Shown here piece by piece: positions 8,138 through 16,414 of a DNA stretch of 64,000 nucleotides (position 1 is its first letter; each line of letters opens with the position of its first letter). Below the pieces are notes generated by a model, which was not told the DNA's origin, searched no databases, and was given only the letters and a program-made list of their open reading frames with translations. The stretch is from PRO6 sp035565775 (GTDB lineage: Bacteria > Pseudomonadota > Alphaproteobacteria > Rhizobiales > Xanthobacteraceae). Made by a program: the position numbers and the translations under genes. The stretch lies in contig DATMRW010000008.1 in assembly GCA_035565775.1 (NCBI GenBank), positions 169,530 through 233,529 on the forward strand, read 5' to 3'.

Positions 8138-9082
8138 TCAGGCCTCCTCAAGATGGCGGGCGATGGCCTCAACGATCATCTGCGACACACGGATATTCGA
8201 CTCAGCGGTAACGCCGGCGATGTGCGGGGTCAGAATGACGTTCGGCAGATTGCTGAACTGGCTGCCCTGCCCCGCGCCGAGCGGCTCCTTGTCGAACACG
8301 TCGAGCGCCGCGCCGCCAAGCGCGCCCGCCCGCAATGCCCCGGTGAGCGCGGCCTCGTCCACCACGCCGCCGCGCGCGGCATTGATCAGGATCGCATCGC
8401 GCTTCATCAGCGTGAGCTCGTCCCGGCCGATCAACCCGCGTGTCGCATCCGTCAGCGGGACGTGAAGCGAAACGATATCGGCGGAGGCAAGCACATCTTC
8501 CAGAGGAAGCGATGCAACTTCGCCATAGGGCGGCCGCCATGCCGGATCATCGGCCGACAGCAACGGATCATATGCGGCGATGCTCATGCCTAGCGCAGCA
8601 GCGCGCTTCGCCGTCTCGCGCGCGATCGAGCCGAAGCCGATGAGGCCCAGACGCTTGCCGAAAATCTCTCGGCCTGATGAGAGCGCGTCGCGCGGCCACT
8701 TCCCCGCCGCGACGTCGGAGGTCGCGGCATAGGATCCGCGCAACAGCAACATCGCAGCGGCCAAAACGTACTCGGCGACCGAAACGTCGTTCGCGCCCGT
8801 TGCCGGATAAACGGCGATGCCGCGCGCCTTGCAGGCGGCGACATCGATATTGTCCAGCCCCACACCGAGGCGGCCAACCGCGCGCAAACGCTTTCCCGCA
8901 CCCAGAACGCCCTCGCGCACCTGCGTGCGATTGCGAACGATCAGCGCATCCGCATCCGCAACGACAGCGCACAACCTATCGGGATCGCAGAACAGCTTCT
9001 CATCATAAATTACCTCATGGCCTGCCAGCCCCGCCCGCAGCGCATCGACATCCATGAATTCCGAGACCACAATCTTTGCCAT
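8138..9082 (-). CDS. slcC: D-isomer-specific 2-hydroxyacid dehydrogenase, SlcC-type
   Basis: A 314-residue cytoplasmic NAD-dependent dehydrogenase. The Rossmann motif is LGLIGFGSIARETAKRA (near residue 143), with RLGVGLDNIDV and the catalytic elements NAARGGVVDE (Arg), DVFDKEP (Glu) and LTPHIAGVT (His). SlcC oxidises (S)-sulfolactate to sulfopyruvate; other members act on glycerate or phosphoglycerate. The ATG at 9082 has GGAG six bases upstream; an in-frame GTG twelve bases earlier is less likely. It is followed at once by the comC-like gene and preceded 36 bases upstream by the sulfite exporter gene, forming a tauE-slcC-comC group. Confidence 0.75.
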   Translation of the reverse strand: MAKIVVSEFMDVDALRAGLAGHEVIYDEKLFCDPDRLCAVVADADALIVRNRTQVREGVLGAGKRLRAVGRLGVGLDNIDVAACKARGIAVYPATGANDVSVAEYVLAAAMLLLRGSYAATSDVAAGKWPRDALSSGREIFGKRLGLIGFGSIARETAKRAAALGMSIAAYDPLLSADDPAWRPPYGEVASLPLEDVLASADIVSLHVPLTDATRGLIGRDELTLMKRDAILINAARGGVVDEAALTGALRAGALGGAALDVFDKEPLGAGQGSQFSNLPNVILTPHIAGVTAESNIRVSQMIVEAIARHLEEA

Positions 9083-9118
9083 TTTACTCCGCACCTCGAT
9101 GGAACTCTTCGCCTCTGC

Positions 9119-9859
9119 TCACACCAGCAGCGTCAGCCCCGACAGAAACAGCATCACCGACAGCATCTGGCGAAAGCGCACGTCATCGAGCCGGCCATAG
9201 GTGCTCAGCCCCAGCCATGAGCCGATCGCCAGGGCGGGCAGCGCCAGCGCAAACAGCTTCAGTTCCTGAGTGCCGACCGCGACCGTACCGACGAGCACCA
9301 ACGTCGTCACATGGGCGAACAGGATGTAGGGCTGATAGACGCCGCGGGCGGTCTCCTTCGACCAGCCGCATAGCTGGGTCCAGATCGTCGGGACCACGCC
9401 GGAATAACCGCCGAGCCCGCCAAGCACGCCTCCGACAAGGCCGACGGCAGTGTTCGCGGCCGCGCTTCCCTGCACCAGCGGCGTCACGCGGCGCACCGTC
9501 AGCGCATAGACGCCATAGGCCATCAGCCCCACGCCAAGCGCCATTTTCAAAAGGCTCGTATTGGCGTGGGCGAGCAACATCACGCCCAGCGGAATGCCGA
9601 TCATCCCGCCCACCACAAAGGGAGCGAGCCTTTTCGACTGGATCGATTTGCGGATCGGCCAGACCAGCGCGACATGAAGCAGGCTGCCGCAGGCGACGAC
9701 GAGCGCCGTCACTTGCGCGGGCTCAAAGGCGTGCAGCCAGACCGCTGAAGACGCTAGCGCGAAGGCAAAGCCCGCGCCGCCTGCCGCAAAGGCGCCGACA
9801 AACGCGCCGGCCCAGACGAACAGGATGGTGGTGAGAGGAATCCCGAAGACGAGTGTCAT
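9119..9859 (-). CDS. TauE/SafE-family sulfite exporter
   Basis: A ~246-residue inner-membrane protein with about eight hydrophobic segments, two-fold repeated as in the TauE/SafE (DUF81) family. Conserved glycine-rich loops are AFVGAFAAGGAGF near the N-terminus and GGVLGGLGGYSGVVPTIW in the middle. Members of this family export sulfite or sulfonated products in organosulfonate degraders. Placed between the importer genes and the sulfolactate dehydrogenases, it most likely removes sulfite made by SuyAB. The start at 9859 has only a weak Shine-Dalgarno sequence; the frame continues upstream without a better one. Confidence 0.85.
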   Translation of the reverse strand: MTLVFGIPLTTILFVWAGAFVGAFAAGGAGFAFALASSAVWLHAFEPAQVTALVVACGSLLHVALVWPIRKSIQSKRLAPFVVGGMIGIPLGVMLLAHANTSLLKMALGVGLMAYGVYALTVRRVTPLVQGSAAANTAVGLVGGVLGGLGGYSGVVPTIWTQLCGWSKETARGVYQPYILFAHVTTLVLVGTVAVGTQELKLFALALPALAIGSWLGLSTYGRLDDVRFRQMLSVMLFLSGLTLLV

Positions 9860-9989
9860 GCCACTGGTTTCGCCGGACTGGAGACGTGGAGACTTGACCG
9901 CGTCAACAAGCACGCGGCGCTCCGCTTTACGAAAAGGGAAGTTCGCGACGCATGCGGAAACGACCGCACCGGCCGCATTGCCGGGAAGT

Positions 9990-10015
9990 GACCGCGCGGG
10001 CAACGCCGCGCGGTC
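9990..10015 (-). terminator. Stable hairpin after first binding-protein gene
   Basis: GACCGCGCGG (9990-9999) pairs perfectly with CCGCGCGGTC (10006-10015) around a six-base loop. It starts nine bases past the stop of the binding-protein gene on the minus strand and has no U-run. Such a hairpin can stabilise the upstream message or attenuate transcription into tauE-slcC-comC, giving excess binding protein. Confidence 0.55.
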
Positions 10016-10023
10016 CTTTAGAC

Positions 10024-11031
10024 TCAGCTACCCGACTCTTTGGCTACGTTGTCGAAGAACAGGTCGCGCCAGTCATCCGTCTTCACCGACACCAGCCCTG
10101 CGCGATGCATGTAGTTGAGATAGGAAATCATCTTCTTGGGCGTAGTCGTCCATTCGTTCTGCGGATCGCGAATGAGGGCCTCGGCCTCGGCCGTAGACAT
10201 CTTTGCGTTCTCCGCCTTGACCCACAGCGCCGCCATGGCCGCGGGCTGTTTGACGATCATCTCGTTGGCTTCCTTCAGCGCATCAAAGAACGCCGCAGTG
10301 ACCTTCGGATTATCCGTCACGAACTTGGTGCTGGCCCAGACGACGTTGAAGGTGTGCGGGCCGCCGAGCACATCATAGCTGTCCAGCACCTTGCGAGCCC
10401 GCGGATCCTTCAGCTCCTGCTCCTGAAACGGCGAGGAGCCGAAATGGGCCGTGACCTCCGACTTGCCGCTGAGCAGTGCAGTCTGCGCGTCGGGGTGGCC
10501 CATCGAGACCGTCAGATGGTCGAGCGTGCTGCCCTTGCCCTCGCCAAAAACCTTTTCGCTCGCCATCTGCAGCGTGATCGCCTGGATCGACGACTTCACC
10601 GCGGGCAGCGCGATCTTGTCCTTCGACGTAAAATCCTTCAGCGTCTTCACATCCGGATTGACACTGACCAGATAGAGCGGCATGGCGTTGAGCGCCGCCA
10701 CCGACTTGACCTTGAGATTGGTGCGCGTCTTGGCCCAGATCGTCAATGCAGGACCGACGCCTCCGGCGGCGAAGTCGAGATTGCCCGAGAGCAGCGCCTC
10801 ATTCATGCCCGAGCCGCCGGTGAAGCGCAGCCATTCAGTCTTGACGTCAAGCCCATGCTTCTTGGCGTGTTTTTCGAGGAGCTTTTCCTCCTGCATCACG
10901 GTCAGCGGCAGATAGGAAATGCCGAACTGCTTGGCGAGGCGAACGGTTGTGACCTCGGCGAATGCAGCGGTCGCGAGCGCGACCGACAGTACGACCCCAA
11001 GACCAAATGCTCGAGCGAGTGTACGCGTCAT
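10024..11031 (-). CDS. ABC transporter substrate-binding protein (sulfonate/nitrate/taurine type), first copy
   Basis: A 335-residue periplasmic binding protein of the SsuA/TauA/NMT1 class. It has a signal peptide (MTRTLARAFGLGVVLSVAL, cleavage near AFA-EV) and the family segments GGSGMNEALLSGNLDFAAGG, IALPAVKSSIQ and TFNVVWAS. It is clearly paralogous to the protein at 15377-16378 (shared IALPAVK, EVTAHF, TFNVVWA). The ATG has GGAGGAAAACAG upstream. It lies 259 bases downstream of the permease gene, in the same direction, with hairpins on both sides. Likely ligand is an organosulfonate, by context. Confidence 0.85.
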   Translation of the reverse strand: MTRTLARAFGLGVVLSVALATAAFAEVTTVRLAKQFGISYLPLTVMQEEKLLEKHAKKHGLDVKTEWLRFTGGSGMNEALLSGNLDFAAGGVGPALTIWAKTRTNLKVKSVAALNAMPLYLVSVNPDVKTLKDFTSKDKIALPAVKSSIQAITLQMASEKVFGEGKGSTLDHLTVSMGHPDAQTALLSGKSEVTAHFGSSPFQEQELKDPRARKVLDSYDVLGGPHTFNVVWASTKFVTDNPKVTAAFFDALKEANEMIVKQPAAMAALWVKAENAKMSTAEAEALIRDPQNEWTTTPKKMISYLNYMHRAGLVSVKTDDWRDLFFDNVAKESGS

Positions 11032-11257
11032 CTGTTTTCCTCCGTTTGGGAACGTCGTTGTTTTTCAGTTTTGTTGATTTCAGACTTGCGGACGTTTGCC
11101 ATCTCTTGTTTTTGTTCTTCTCGAAGGCCGCGGCTGCATGCTCTCCCCGGGCGCATCGCAAAGGCATCCCGCGACAAGCCAGCTTCAAAACCAGAATGGA
11201 AAACACGCAGCCGGCATTGCCACGGCAAGACGGATGCCGCAGCAGCCGTCGCAGCAT

Positions 11258-11283
11258 CCGGCGAGAGAACACTCGCTCGCCGG
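11258..11283 (-). terminator. Hairpin between permease and binding-protein genes
   Basis: CCGGCGAG (11258-11265) pairs with CTCGCCGG (11276-11283), eight perfect pairs and a ten-base loop, starting eight bases after the permease stop on the minus strand. No U-run follows. The remaining leader up to 11032 carries only the ribosome-binding site of the next gene. Confidence 0.4.
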
Positions 11284-11290
11284 GTCTTGA

Positions 11291-12187
11291 TCAGGCATGC
11301 ATGCCCCAGCGATGAATGGTGCGCCGCTCGATGGTCTGGAAGATCAGGTTCTCGACCACAAGGCCGATCAGGATAACCGTGAGAAGACCAGCGAACACGT
11401 TCGGGATGTTCAGCATGTTCTTATTCTCAAAAATGAACCATCCCAGACCGCCGGACCCGGAGCTGACTCCAAACACCAGTTCGGCGGCAATCAGCGTGCG
11501 CCACGCAAATGCCCAGCCGATCTTGAGGCCCGTCAAAATGCTCGGAAACGCCGCAGGCACCAAAATATTCCAGATGAAGCGCGGGCCTTTGAGCCCATAG
11601 TTGCGGCCAACCATCTTGAGCGTTCGACTGACCGACAAAAAGCCCGAATGGGTGTTGAGCGCGATCGCCCAGGTCACCGAATGCACGAGAACGAACACCA
11701 GGCTGCCATTGCCGAGGCCGAACCAGATTAGCGCCAGCGGCAGCAGCGCAATCGCCGGCAGCGGATTGAACATCGAGGTCATCGTCTCGAGAAAATCGGT
11801 GCCGATCCGCGAGGCGATTGCCAGAGCCGTCAGTACCGCCGCCAGAACGACGCCAAGTGCATAGCCCGCCAGCAGCACCTTGATCGACCCCCAGGCGCGC
11901 GCCGGCAGCACGCCGCTGACCAGCCCCTCAAAGAAGGCGGAGATGGTCTGGCTGAAGGTCGGAAACAGGAGGTCGTTGTCGAGATAGCGGCCATAGATCT
12001 CCCAGATGATCGCAAGCGAAATCAGGATCAGTCCCTTGCGGACAAAACCCTCGTTGTAGACCTTCTCAATGATCGAGAGCGGCTTCTCGATCACTGACAG
12101 ATCGCTGGTCGGCGAATCCGGCTTGATGATCTCGGGACGGCTGGGGACAGCGTGCATGCCAATCGCGGCGTTCATCGGCTCAGGCAT
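11291..12187 (-). CDS. ABC transporter permease (SsuC/TauC type)
   Basis: A 298-residue inner-membrane permease of the binding-protein-dependent family with about six membrane segments after a polar ~60-residue N-terminus. The cytoplasmic coupling loop is recognisable near residue 195 (SVSRTLKMVGRNYGLKGPRF, the EAA-loop position). The ATG at 12187 overlaps the ATPase gene by eight bases and uses the AGGAGAGG inside its 3' end. It pairs with the ATPase upstream and the binding proteins at 10024 and 15377. Confidence 0.85.
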   Translation of the reverse strand: MPEPMNAAIGMHAVPSRPEIIKPDSPTSDLSVIEKPLSIIEKVYNEGFVRKGLILISLAIIWEIYGRYLDNDLLFPTFSQTISAFFEGLVSGVLPARAWGSIKVLLAGYALGVVLAAVLTALAIASRIGTDFLETMTSMFNPLPAIALLPLALIWFGLGNGSLVFVLVHSVTWAIALNTHSGFLSVSRTLKMVGRNYGLKGPRFIWNILVPAAFPSILTGLKIGWAFAWRTLIAAELVFGVSSGSGGLGWFIFENKNMLNIPNVFAGLLTVILIGLVVENLIFQTIERRTIHRWGMHA

Positions 12188-12950
12188 GCGCCCTCTCCTT
12201 CATCTCGTCTGCAAAAAGCATCTTTTGGATCCGCGCCTCGAGATCGGCCGCCGCGTGCGGGTCCGTCGTGCTGTCGAGCTCGGCCTTGACCCGCCCCGGA
12301 TGGGGCGACAGCAGAAGAATACGATTGCCGATCTTGATCGCCTCGGCGATCGAGTGCGTGACGAACAGGACGGTGAACTTCGTCTCCTCCCACAGCATCA
12401 GCAGTTCGTCCTGCATCTTGCGCCGGGTGAGCGCGTCGAGCGCAGCGAACGGCTCGTCCATCAGAAGTATGTCCGGCTCCATCGCCATGCCGCGAGCAAT
12501 CGCCACGCGCTGCTTCATGCCGCCGGACAGCATGTGAGGGAATGTATCGGCGAACTTTGCGAGATTGACCTTCTCGATGTAGTGCATCGCGCGGTCATCT
12601 GCCTCTCGCCCGGACAGGCGACGCGAGGCTTCAAGCGCAAACGCGACATTCTGCCTGACCGTCTTCCAGGGAAGGAGCTGATCAAACTCCTGAAACACCA
12701 TCATCCGGTCGGGCCCGGGCTCGCGGATGAGCTGCCCTTTCAGTCGCATCTCGCCTTCGGTTGGCGTGATGTAGCCACCCACGGCTTTTTGCAGGGTAGA
12801 CTTGCCGCAGCCCGATGGCCCCAGCAGGATGAACCGGTCGCCTTTGAAGACGTTGAAATCGACCCGGTATGTCGCCGTAATGAGGTGATGAGGCGTCTTG
12901 TATTGTAGCGTAACGCCCTTGACCTCGAGCAGCGGCACCTGTCCGTCCAT
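12180..12950 (-). CDS. ABC transporter ATP-binding protein (SsuB/TauB type)
   Basis: A ~256-residue ABC ATPase. It shows Walker A GPSGCGKST near residue 45, the Q-loop MVFQEFDQLLPW, signature LSGGMKQRVAIARG, Walker B ILLMDEPFAALDA and the switch histidine in FVTHSIAEA. It powers the uptake system of the permease that it overlaps. The ATG at 12950 follows GAGGGAGG by five bases, better than the in-frame ATG at 12974. It is the first gene after the candidate promoter and operator at 13177-13230, so the order ATPase, permease, binding protein is read from there. Confidence 0.9.
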   Translation of the reverse strand: MDGQVPLLEVKGVTLQYKTPHHLITATYRVDFNVFKGDRFILLGPSGCGKSTLQKAVGGYITPTEGEMRLKGQLIREPGPDRMMVFQEFDQLLPWKTVRQNVAFALEASRRLSGREADDRAMHYIEKVNLAKFADTFPHMLSGGMKQRVAIARGMAMEPDILLMDEPFAALDALTRRKMQDELLMLWEETKFTVLFVTHSIAEAIKIGNRILLLSPHPGRVKAELDSTTDPHAAADLEARIQKMLFADEMKERAHA

Positions 12951-13176
12951 ATAGCCTCCCTCTACGCTGAACATTTTCTGTTCTTTTCGATCGTCACATG
13001 CTGCGCATGTGCAATCTGCGATCTTGCGTCTTATGGGCTGCTGGCGGGAGGTTGACGTTCTTATCGGGCAGCGTGCGCAATCAAGCTTCCGCGGAGTCCG
13101 TTTTCGTTACCACCAGCAAGCCGATCCGGAACGATGCAAAGACAGCGAAAGCCGCTGCATCTGCCGGACGAAGGAA

Positions 13177-13230
13177 AGCCTAACCAACTTCACAAAGGCT
13201 GTAAAGCATCTCATATCATTTATAAGACAT
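13177..13230 (-). promoter_or_regulatory. Candidate promoter and operator before the ABC operon
   Basis: The 18-mer ATATCATTTATAAGACAT at 13213-13230 matches 15 of 18 positions of the palindrome core before suyA. Seven bases downstream on the minus strand come TTTACA (13200-13205), a 17-base spacer and TAGGCT (13177-13182), a plausible sigma-70 promoter. The rest of the 560-base gap 12951-13511 holds no gene I recognise. The leader of the ABC message would be about 220 bases. Confidence 0.45.
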
Positions 13231-13511
13231 ATGACGCAGGCTCGGTCGCGCGCTCGCGAGCGCAAGTCATGCGGCATGTGGCTGTCGTCAAAGCGGATAT
13301 CAAAGCGCGCGTGGCGGCAAAGAAGAATGGATGCGAACCATTTTCCGCTGTGCAACGAGCGTGCGATCAGCGGCCTTGCTTCGATATCAATCAAACGATG
13401 CAAAAGTCTCGGCAGCGACAGCATCGAACAGCAAGTAATCACTACCCCGAATGCAAGGCCAGCAACGCATCCGCTCGGCAAATCCGCTGCTTACGTGCTT
13501 CGAGATACAGC

Positions 13512-14261
13512 TCAGCGCAGCTCGGAGAGATAGTGAACTTTGTCTGTCACGCAGACACTCAATCGCCATTCCACCGGAACGCGCTCCAGTGACAATGCGA
13601 GGCGATCAATCTGCAACGCGGGCGTTCCGCGGGCCACGCCCAGCTCCTTCGCCTCGCCGGGAGAAAGGATCACCGCTTTCAGCCGCTCGGTCGTGCTCGC
13701 CACCGTCACCGAAAAATGAAGGGCGTAGAGGCCGTAAAGATTGTTCGGCAGATCCATCGCCGCGAGGCCCGGAAACAGCGCCTCGGGCAGCGCAATGCTC
13801 TCCACGATCGCAGGCGCATCGGCGATCGATCGCAGCCGCCGGATGCGAATGACGCGTGCATCCTTTGCCAGCTTCAGCCGATCGCGCTCAGTGGCGCTGG
13901 CCTTGCCTTGCGAAAGGCCCAGCACGCGGCTTTGCGGAAAACTGCGCGCCCCATCGTCGCCGACCAGTTTAAAGAACTGGAACATCACGCGCTCTTCGTC
14001 GTGCCGCGCGACGAAAGTGCCTCGCCCCTGCCGGCGCACCACGAGGTTTTCGGCTGCGAGCGCATCGAGAGCCTTCCGCACCGTGCCGTGACTTACGCCG
14101 AGTTCGGCGGCGAGCTGGATTTCGCTGGGCAGCGGCTGGCCCGGCAGCCAGACGCCGTCCACCAGCCTGCGCACAAGGGCATCACGGACCTGGCGGTATA
14201 GCGGACGAAAGCCTAGCTCCCCGCTGTTCGATCGGTCCGCAACATCATTGAATTCGCTCAT
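13512..14261 (-). CDS. GntR/HutC-family regulator, first copy
   Basis: A ~249-residue repressor/activator. Residues ~20-85 are a GntR winged helix: PLYRQVRDALVRRLVDGVW, LPSEIQLAAELGVSHGTVRK, then VVRRQGRGTFVA. The remainder is a UTRA effector domain (ARVIRIRRLRS, VESIALPEALFPGL, and a C-terminal ALQIDRLAL segment) that binds small carboxylates or related ligands. The ATG at 14261 has GGA at -13. It lies between the importer operon and a second regulator of the same family. A related half-operator lies upstream at 14328-14343, consistent with autoregulation. Confidence 0.85.
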   Translation of the reverse strand: MSEFNDVADRSNSGELGFRPLYRQVRDALVRRLVDGVWLPGQPLPSEIQLAAELGVSHGTVRKALDALAAENLVVRRQGRGTFVARHDEERVMFQFFKLVGDDGARSFPQSRVLGLSQGKASATERDRLKLAKDARVIRIRRLRSIADAPAIVESIALPEALFPGLAAMDLPNNLYGLYALHFSVTVASTTERLKAVILSPGEAKELGVARGTPALQIDRLALSLERVPVEWRLSVCVTDKVHYLSELR

Positions 14262-14327
14262 GCGCTTTTTTCCGAAATTCGCGCGGCCGCATTCCGGCCA
14301 GACATGCAAGGATTACACCTCAACGCA

Positions 14328-14343
14328 CATCATACATCTTATA
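14328..14343. promoter_or_regulatory. Half-site resembling the cluster operator
   Basis: On the minus strand TATAAGATGTATGATG shares 12 of 15 positions with TATAAGACATAAGAT next to suyA. The other half of the palindrome is not conserved. It sits about 70 bases before the first GntR gene. Confidence 0.35.
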
Positions 14344-14416
14344 CATGTCTATCGCGAATTGAAGGCCTCTGCTCGCTTGATCCGCTGCAACATGCGCGGC
14401 TTCACAAACGAGGGAA

Positions 14417-15178
14417 TCAATCGAGCAGCGAGCGGTAGCGCAGCGTCGCCGTCCAGCTCTTGCGGTGCTCCACCCTGTCACCGGTGAGCGAGAACGCGAC
14501 CCGCCGCACCATCAGGAGAGGCGTGCCGACCTCGCAACCGAGAGCGGTTGCGATCGCGCGCGTTGCGGCATCGGCGCGGATGTCATCCTCCGCCCTCACC
14601 ACGGTTTCGCCGCTGTGCTTCTGGTAGAGCACGTAGATCTCTTCCAGCATGTCCTGGCCGGCTTCGAAGTGCAGCTTTGAGAAGCGCTCGGCCGGCAACG
14701 CAATGCGCTCGTAGATCAGCGGCACGCCGTCCTCGCTGCGCGTCCGCAGCAGCACAAGCACCTCGGCATTCTTGGGCAGGTCGAGATGTTCGAGATCTTC
14801 CCTCGTCGCCGGCTGCACCGATTGCTGGATAAGATGGGCCACCGGCCGAAAACTCCGCCCGTCCGGGTGAACGAAGCGCAAGAACCGAAACCGCGACCGA
14901 TCGCTGCTATGGGGGACGACCTGGGTGCCACGCCCATGCTGGCGTTCCAGCAGGCCCTGCGCCGCCAGTTCCTCCGTCGCCCGGCGAATGGTGCCGATCG
15001 ACACCCCGAAAGTGACCGCGAGCTGCGCCTCGCTAGGCAGATAGTCGCCCGGCTTCCACACTCCGTCGACGATCTCGCGCACCAGTCGGTCCCGCGCCTG
15101 CAAATACAACGGCCGGCTGGCCAGCGGCGGGGCCGGCTCAGGGACGCTGTGGGTGCGGCGGCTCGACTTGGTGACCAT
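14417..15178 (-). CDS. GntR/HutC-family regulator, second copy
   Basis: A 253-residue regulator with the same layout as its neighbour: winged helix at ~20-90 (PLYLQARDRLVREIVDGVW, LPSEAQLAVTFGVSIGTIRR, LLERQHGRGTQVV) and a UTRA domain with IYERIALPAERFSKL and a C-terminal LLMVRRVAFSLTG strand. It is a diverged homologue of the first, not a recent duplicate. It lies downstream of the second binding-protein gene in the same direction with a ~200-base gap. Two regulators suggest two inducers, perhaps an outer substrate and sulfolactate. Confidence 0.85.
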   Translation of the reverse strand: MVTKSSRRTHSVPEPAPPLASRPLYLQARDRLVREIVDGVWKPGDYLPSEAQLAVTFGVSIGTIRRATEELAAQGLLERQHGRGTQVVPHSSDRSRFRFLRFVHPDGRSFRPVAHLIQQSVQPATREDLEHLDLPKNAEVLVLLRTRSEDGVPLIYERIALPAERFSKLHFEAGQDMLEEIYVLYQKHSGETVVRAEDDIRADAATRAIATALGCEVGTPLLMVRRVAFSLTGDRVEHRKSWTATLRYRSLLD

Positions 15179-15376
15179 CAGCTACTGATCCTCGACTGAG
15201 ACAATTGCTCACTCCGCTGCATAGCAGACATTCCCCCATCCTGCGAAGTCATCTCCCCGTGGTCAGTTCATGACTGCCTTTCAGGCGCGATTCAAGCTGG
15301 CAATGGCATTTGCGACCGAGTGCACGATACGCCGGCGGCGTCCCGGATAGCTCCAGACGCCACCGCCGTCATTCTG

Positions 15377-16378
15377 TCAGCTTCCCGGCTTGTCATGCAC
15401 GTTCTGGAAGAACAGGTCCTTCCAGTCATTCGTTCCCTTGCTGATTGTTTTCGTTCGCGCCATGAACTCCACATATTTCAGGATCGCCTGCGGCGTCGTG
15501 GTGAATGTCACTTGCGGATCGTTCAAAATCTGCTCGATCAGAGCCTGATCGCTCGAATCCTTGGCCAGCCGGATATAGGTCGCCGCCGCCGCCTTCTTGT
15601 CGGCATTGATGATGCCAATGGCCTCCTCCAGCGCCGCGCAGAACGCCTCATAGATCTTCGGGTTCTCCTTGACGAAACGCGACGTCGCCCACACCACGTT
15701 GAAGGTCGAGGGCTGGCCGAGAATATCAAAGGTATTGAGGATGGTGCGGATGCCGGGCTGGCGCAGCTCAAGCTCCTGAATCGGCGCCGCGGTGAAATGC
15801 GCGGTCACTTCCTGCTTCGCCAGCAGCGCTGCCATGCCGTCGGGGTGCGACAGCGTCACCGTATACTTGTCGAGGTCATTGCCGTGGCCTGGCCCCAACT
15901 CCTTCTCAGCGGCCATCTGCAGGAACATCGCCTGCACAGACACCTTCACTGCGGGCAGCGCGATCTTGTCCTGCGCGGTAAAGTCTTTCAGCGATTTGAT
16001 TTTCGGATTGTTGGTGTTCATCAGGAGCGGCATCGAATTCATTGCGCCGACGCCTTTTACCGCAAGGCTGGAGGACGCAGTTTTCGACCACAGGAGAACC
16101 AGTGGCGGCACGCCGCCTGCAGCGAAGTGTATGACGTTGGACAGAAGAGCGTCGTTCATCGCCGCGCCGCCGGCAAGCGTCGTATAGTTCACCTTGAGGT
16201 TGGCAATGCCACGCGCCGCCGCCTGTTTTTGCAGCAGGCCGCGATCTTCCATGATCATCAGCGGAATATGGCCGAGGCTCGGCTGCCGCGCGATGCCCAC
16301 TTCGCTGAGTTCGGCGCGCGCAACGCCGATTGCCGACATCATCGCCGCAAGGCCGATCAAAACAATCCGTCGTTTCAA
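15377..16378 (-). CDS. ABC transporter substrate-binding protein, second copy
   Basis: A 333-residue periplasmic binding protein paralogous to that at 10024-11031, sharing IALPAVK, EVTAHF, TFNVVWA and the terminal DWKDLFFQNV region. A signal peptide (MKRRIVLIGLAAMMSAIG, cleavage near ARA-EL) is present. The likely start is TTG, six bases after a strong GGGAGGGTG; no ATG precedes the signal. No permease or ATPase accompanies it, so it probably shares the core at 11291-12950. It ends the Sdh/Fum operon, 36 bases after the ThDP-enzyme gene. Confidence 0.85.
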   Translation of the reverse strand: MKRRIVLIGLAAMMSAIGVARAELSEVGIARQPSLGHIPLMIMEDRGLLQKQAAARGIANLKVNYTTLAGGAAMNDALLSNVIHFAAGGVPPLVLLWSKTASSSLAVKGVGAMNSMPLLMNTNNPKIKSLKDFTAQDKIALPAVKVSVQAMFLQMAAEKELGPGHGNDLDKYTVTLSHPDGMAALLAKQEVTAHFTAAPIQELELRQPGIRTILNTFDILGQPSTFNVVWATSRFVKENPKIYEAFCAALEEAIGIINADKKAAAATYIRLAKDSSDQALIEQILNDPQVTFTTTPQAILKYVEFMARTKTISKGTNDWKDLFFQNVHDKPGS

Positions 16379-16414
16379 AGCACCCTCCCAGATTATTTAT
16401 GTGATTGAAATTGA

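Noticed and set aside
14281..14420. Second full palindromic operator before the first GntR gene
   Set aside because: Only one half resembles the suyA palindrome; reported as a half-site, not a full operator.
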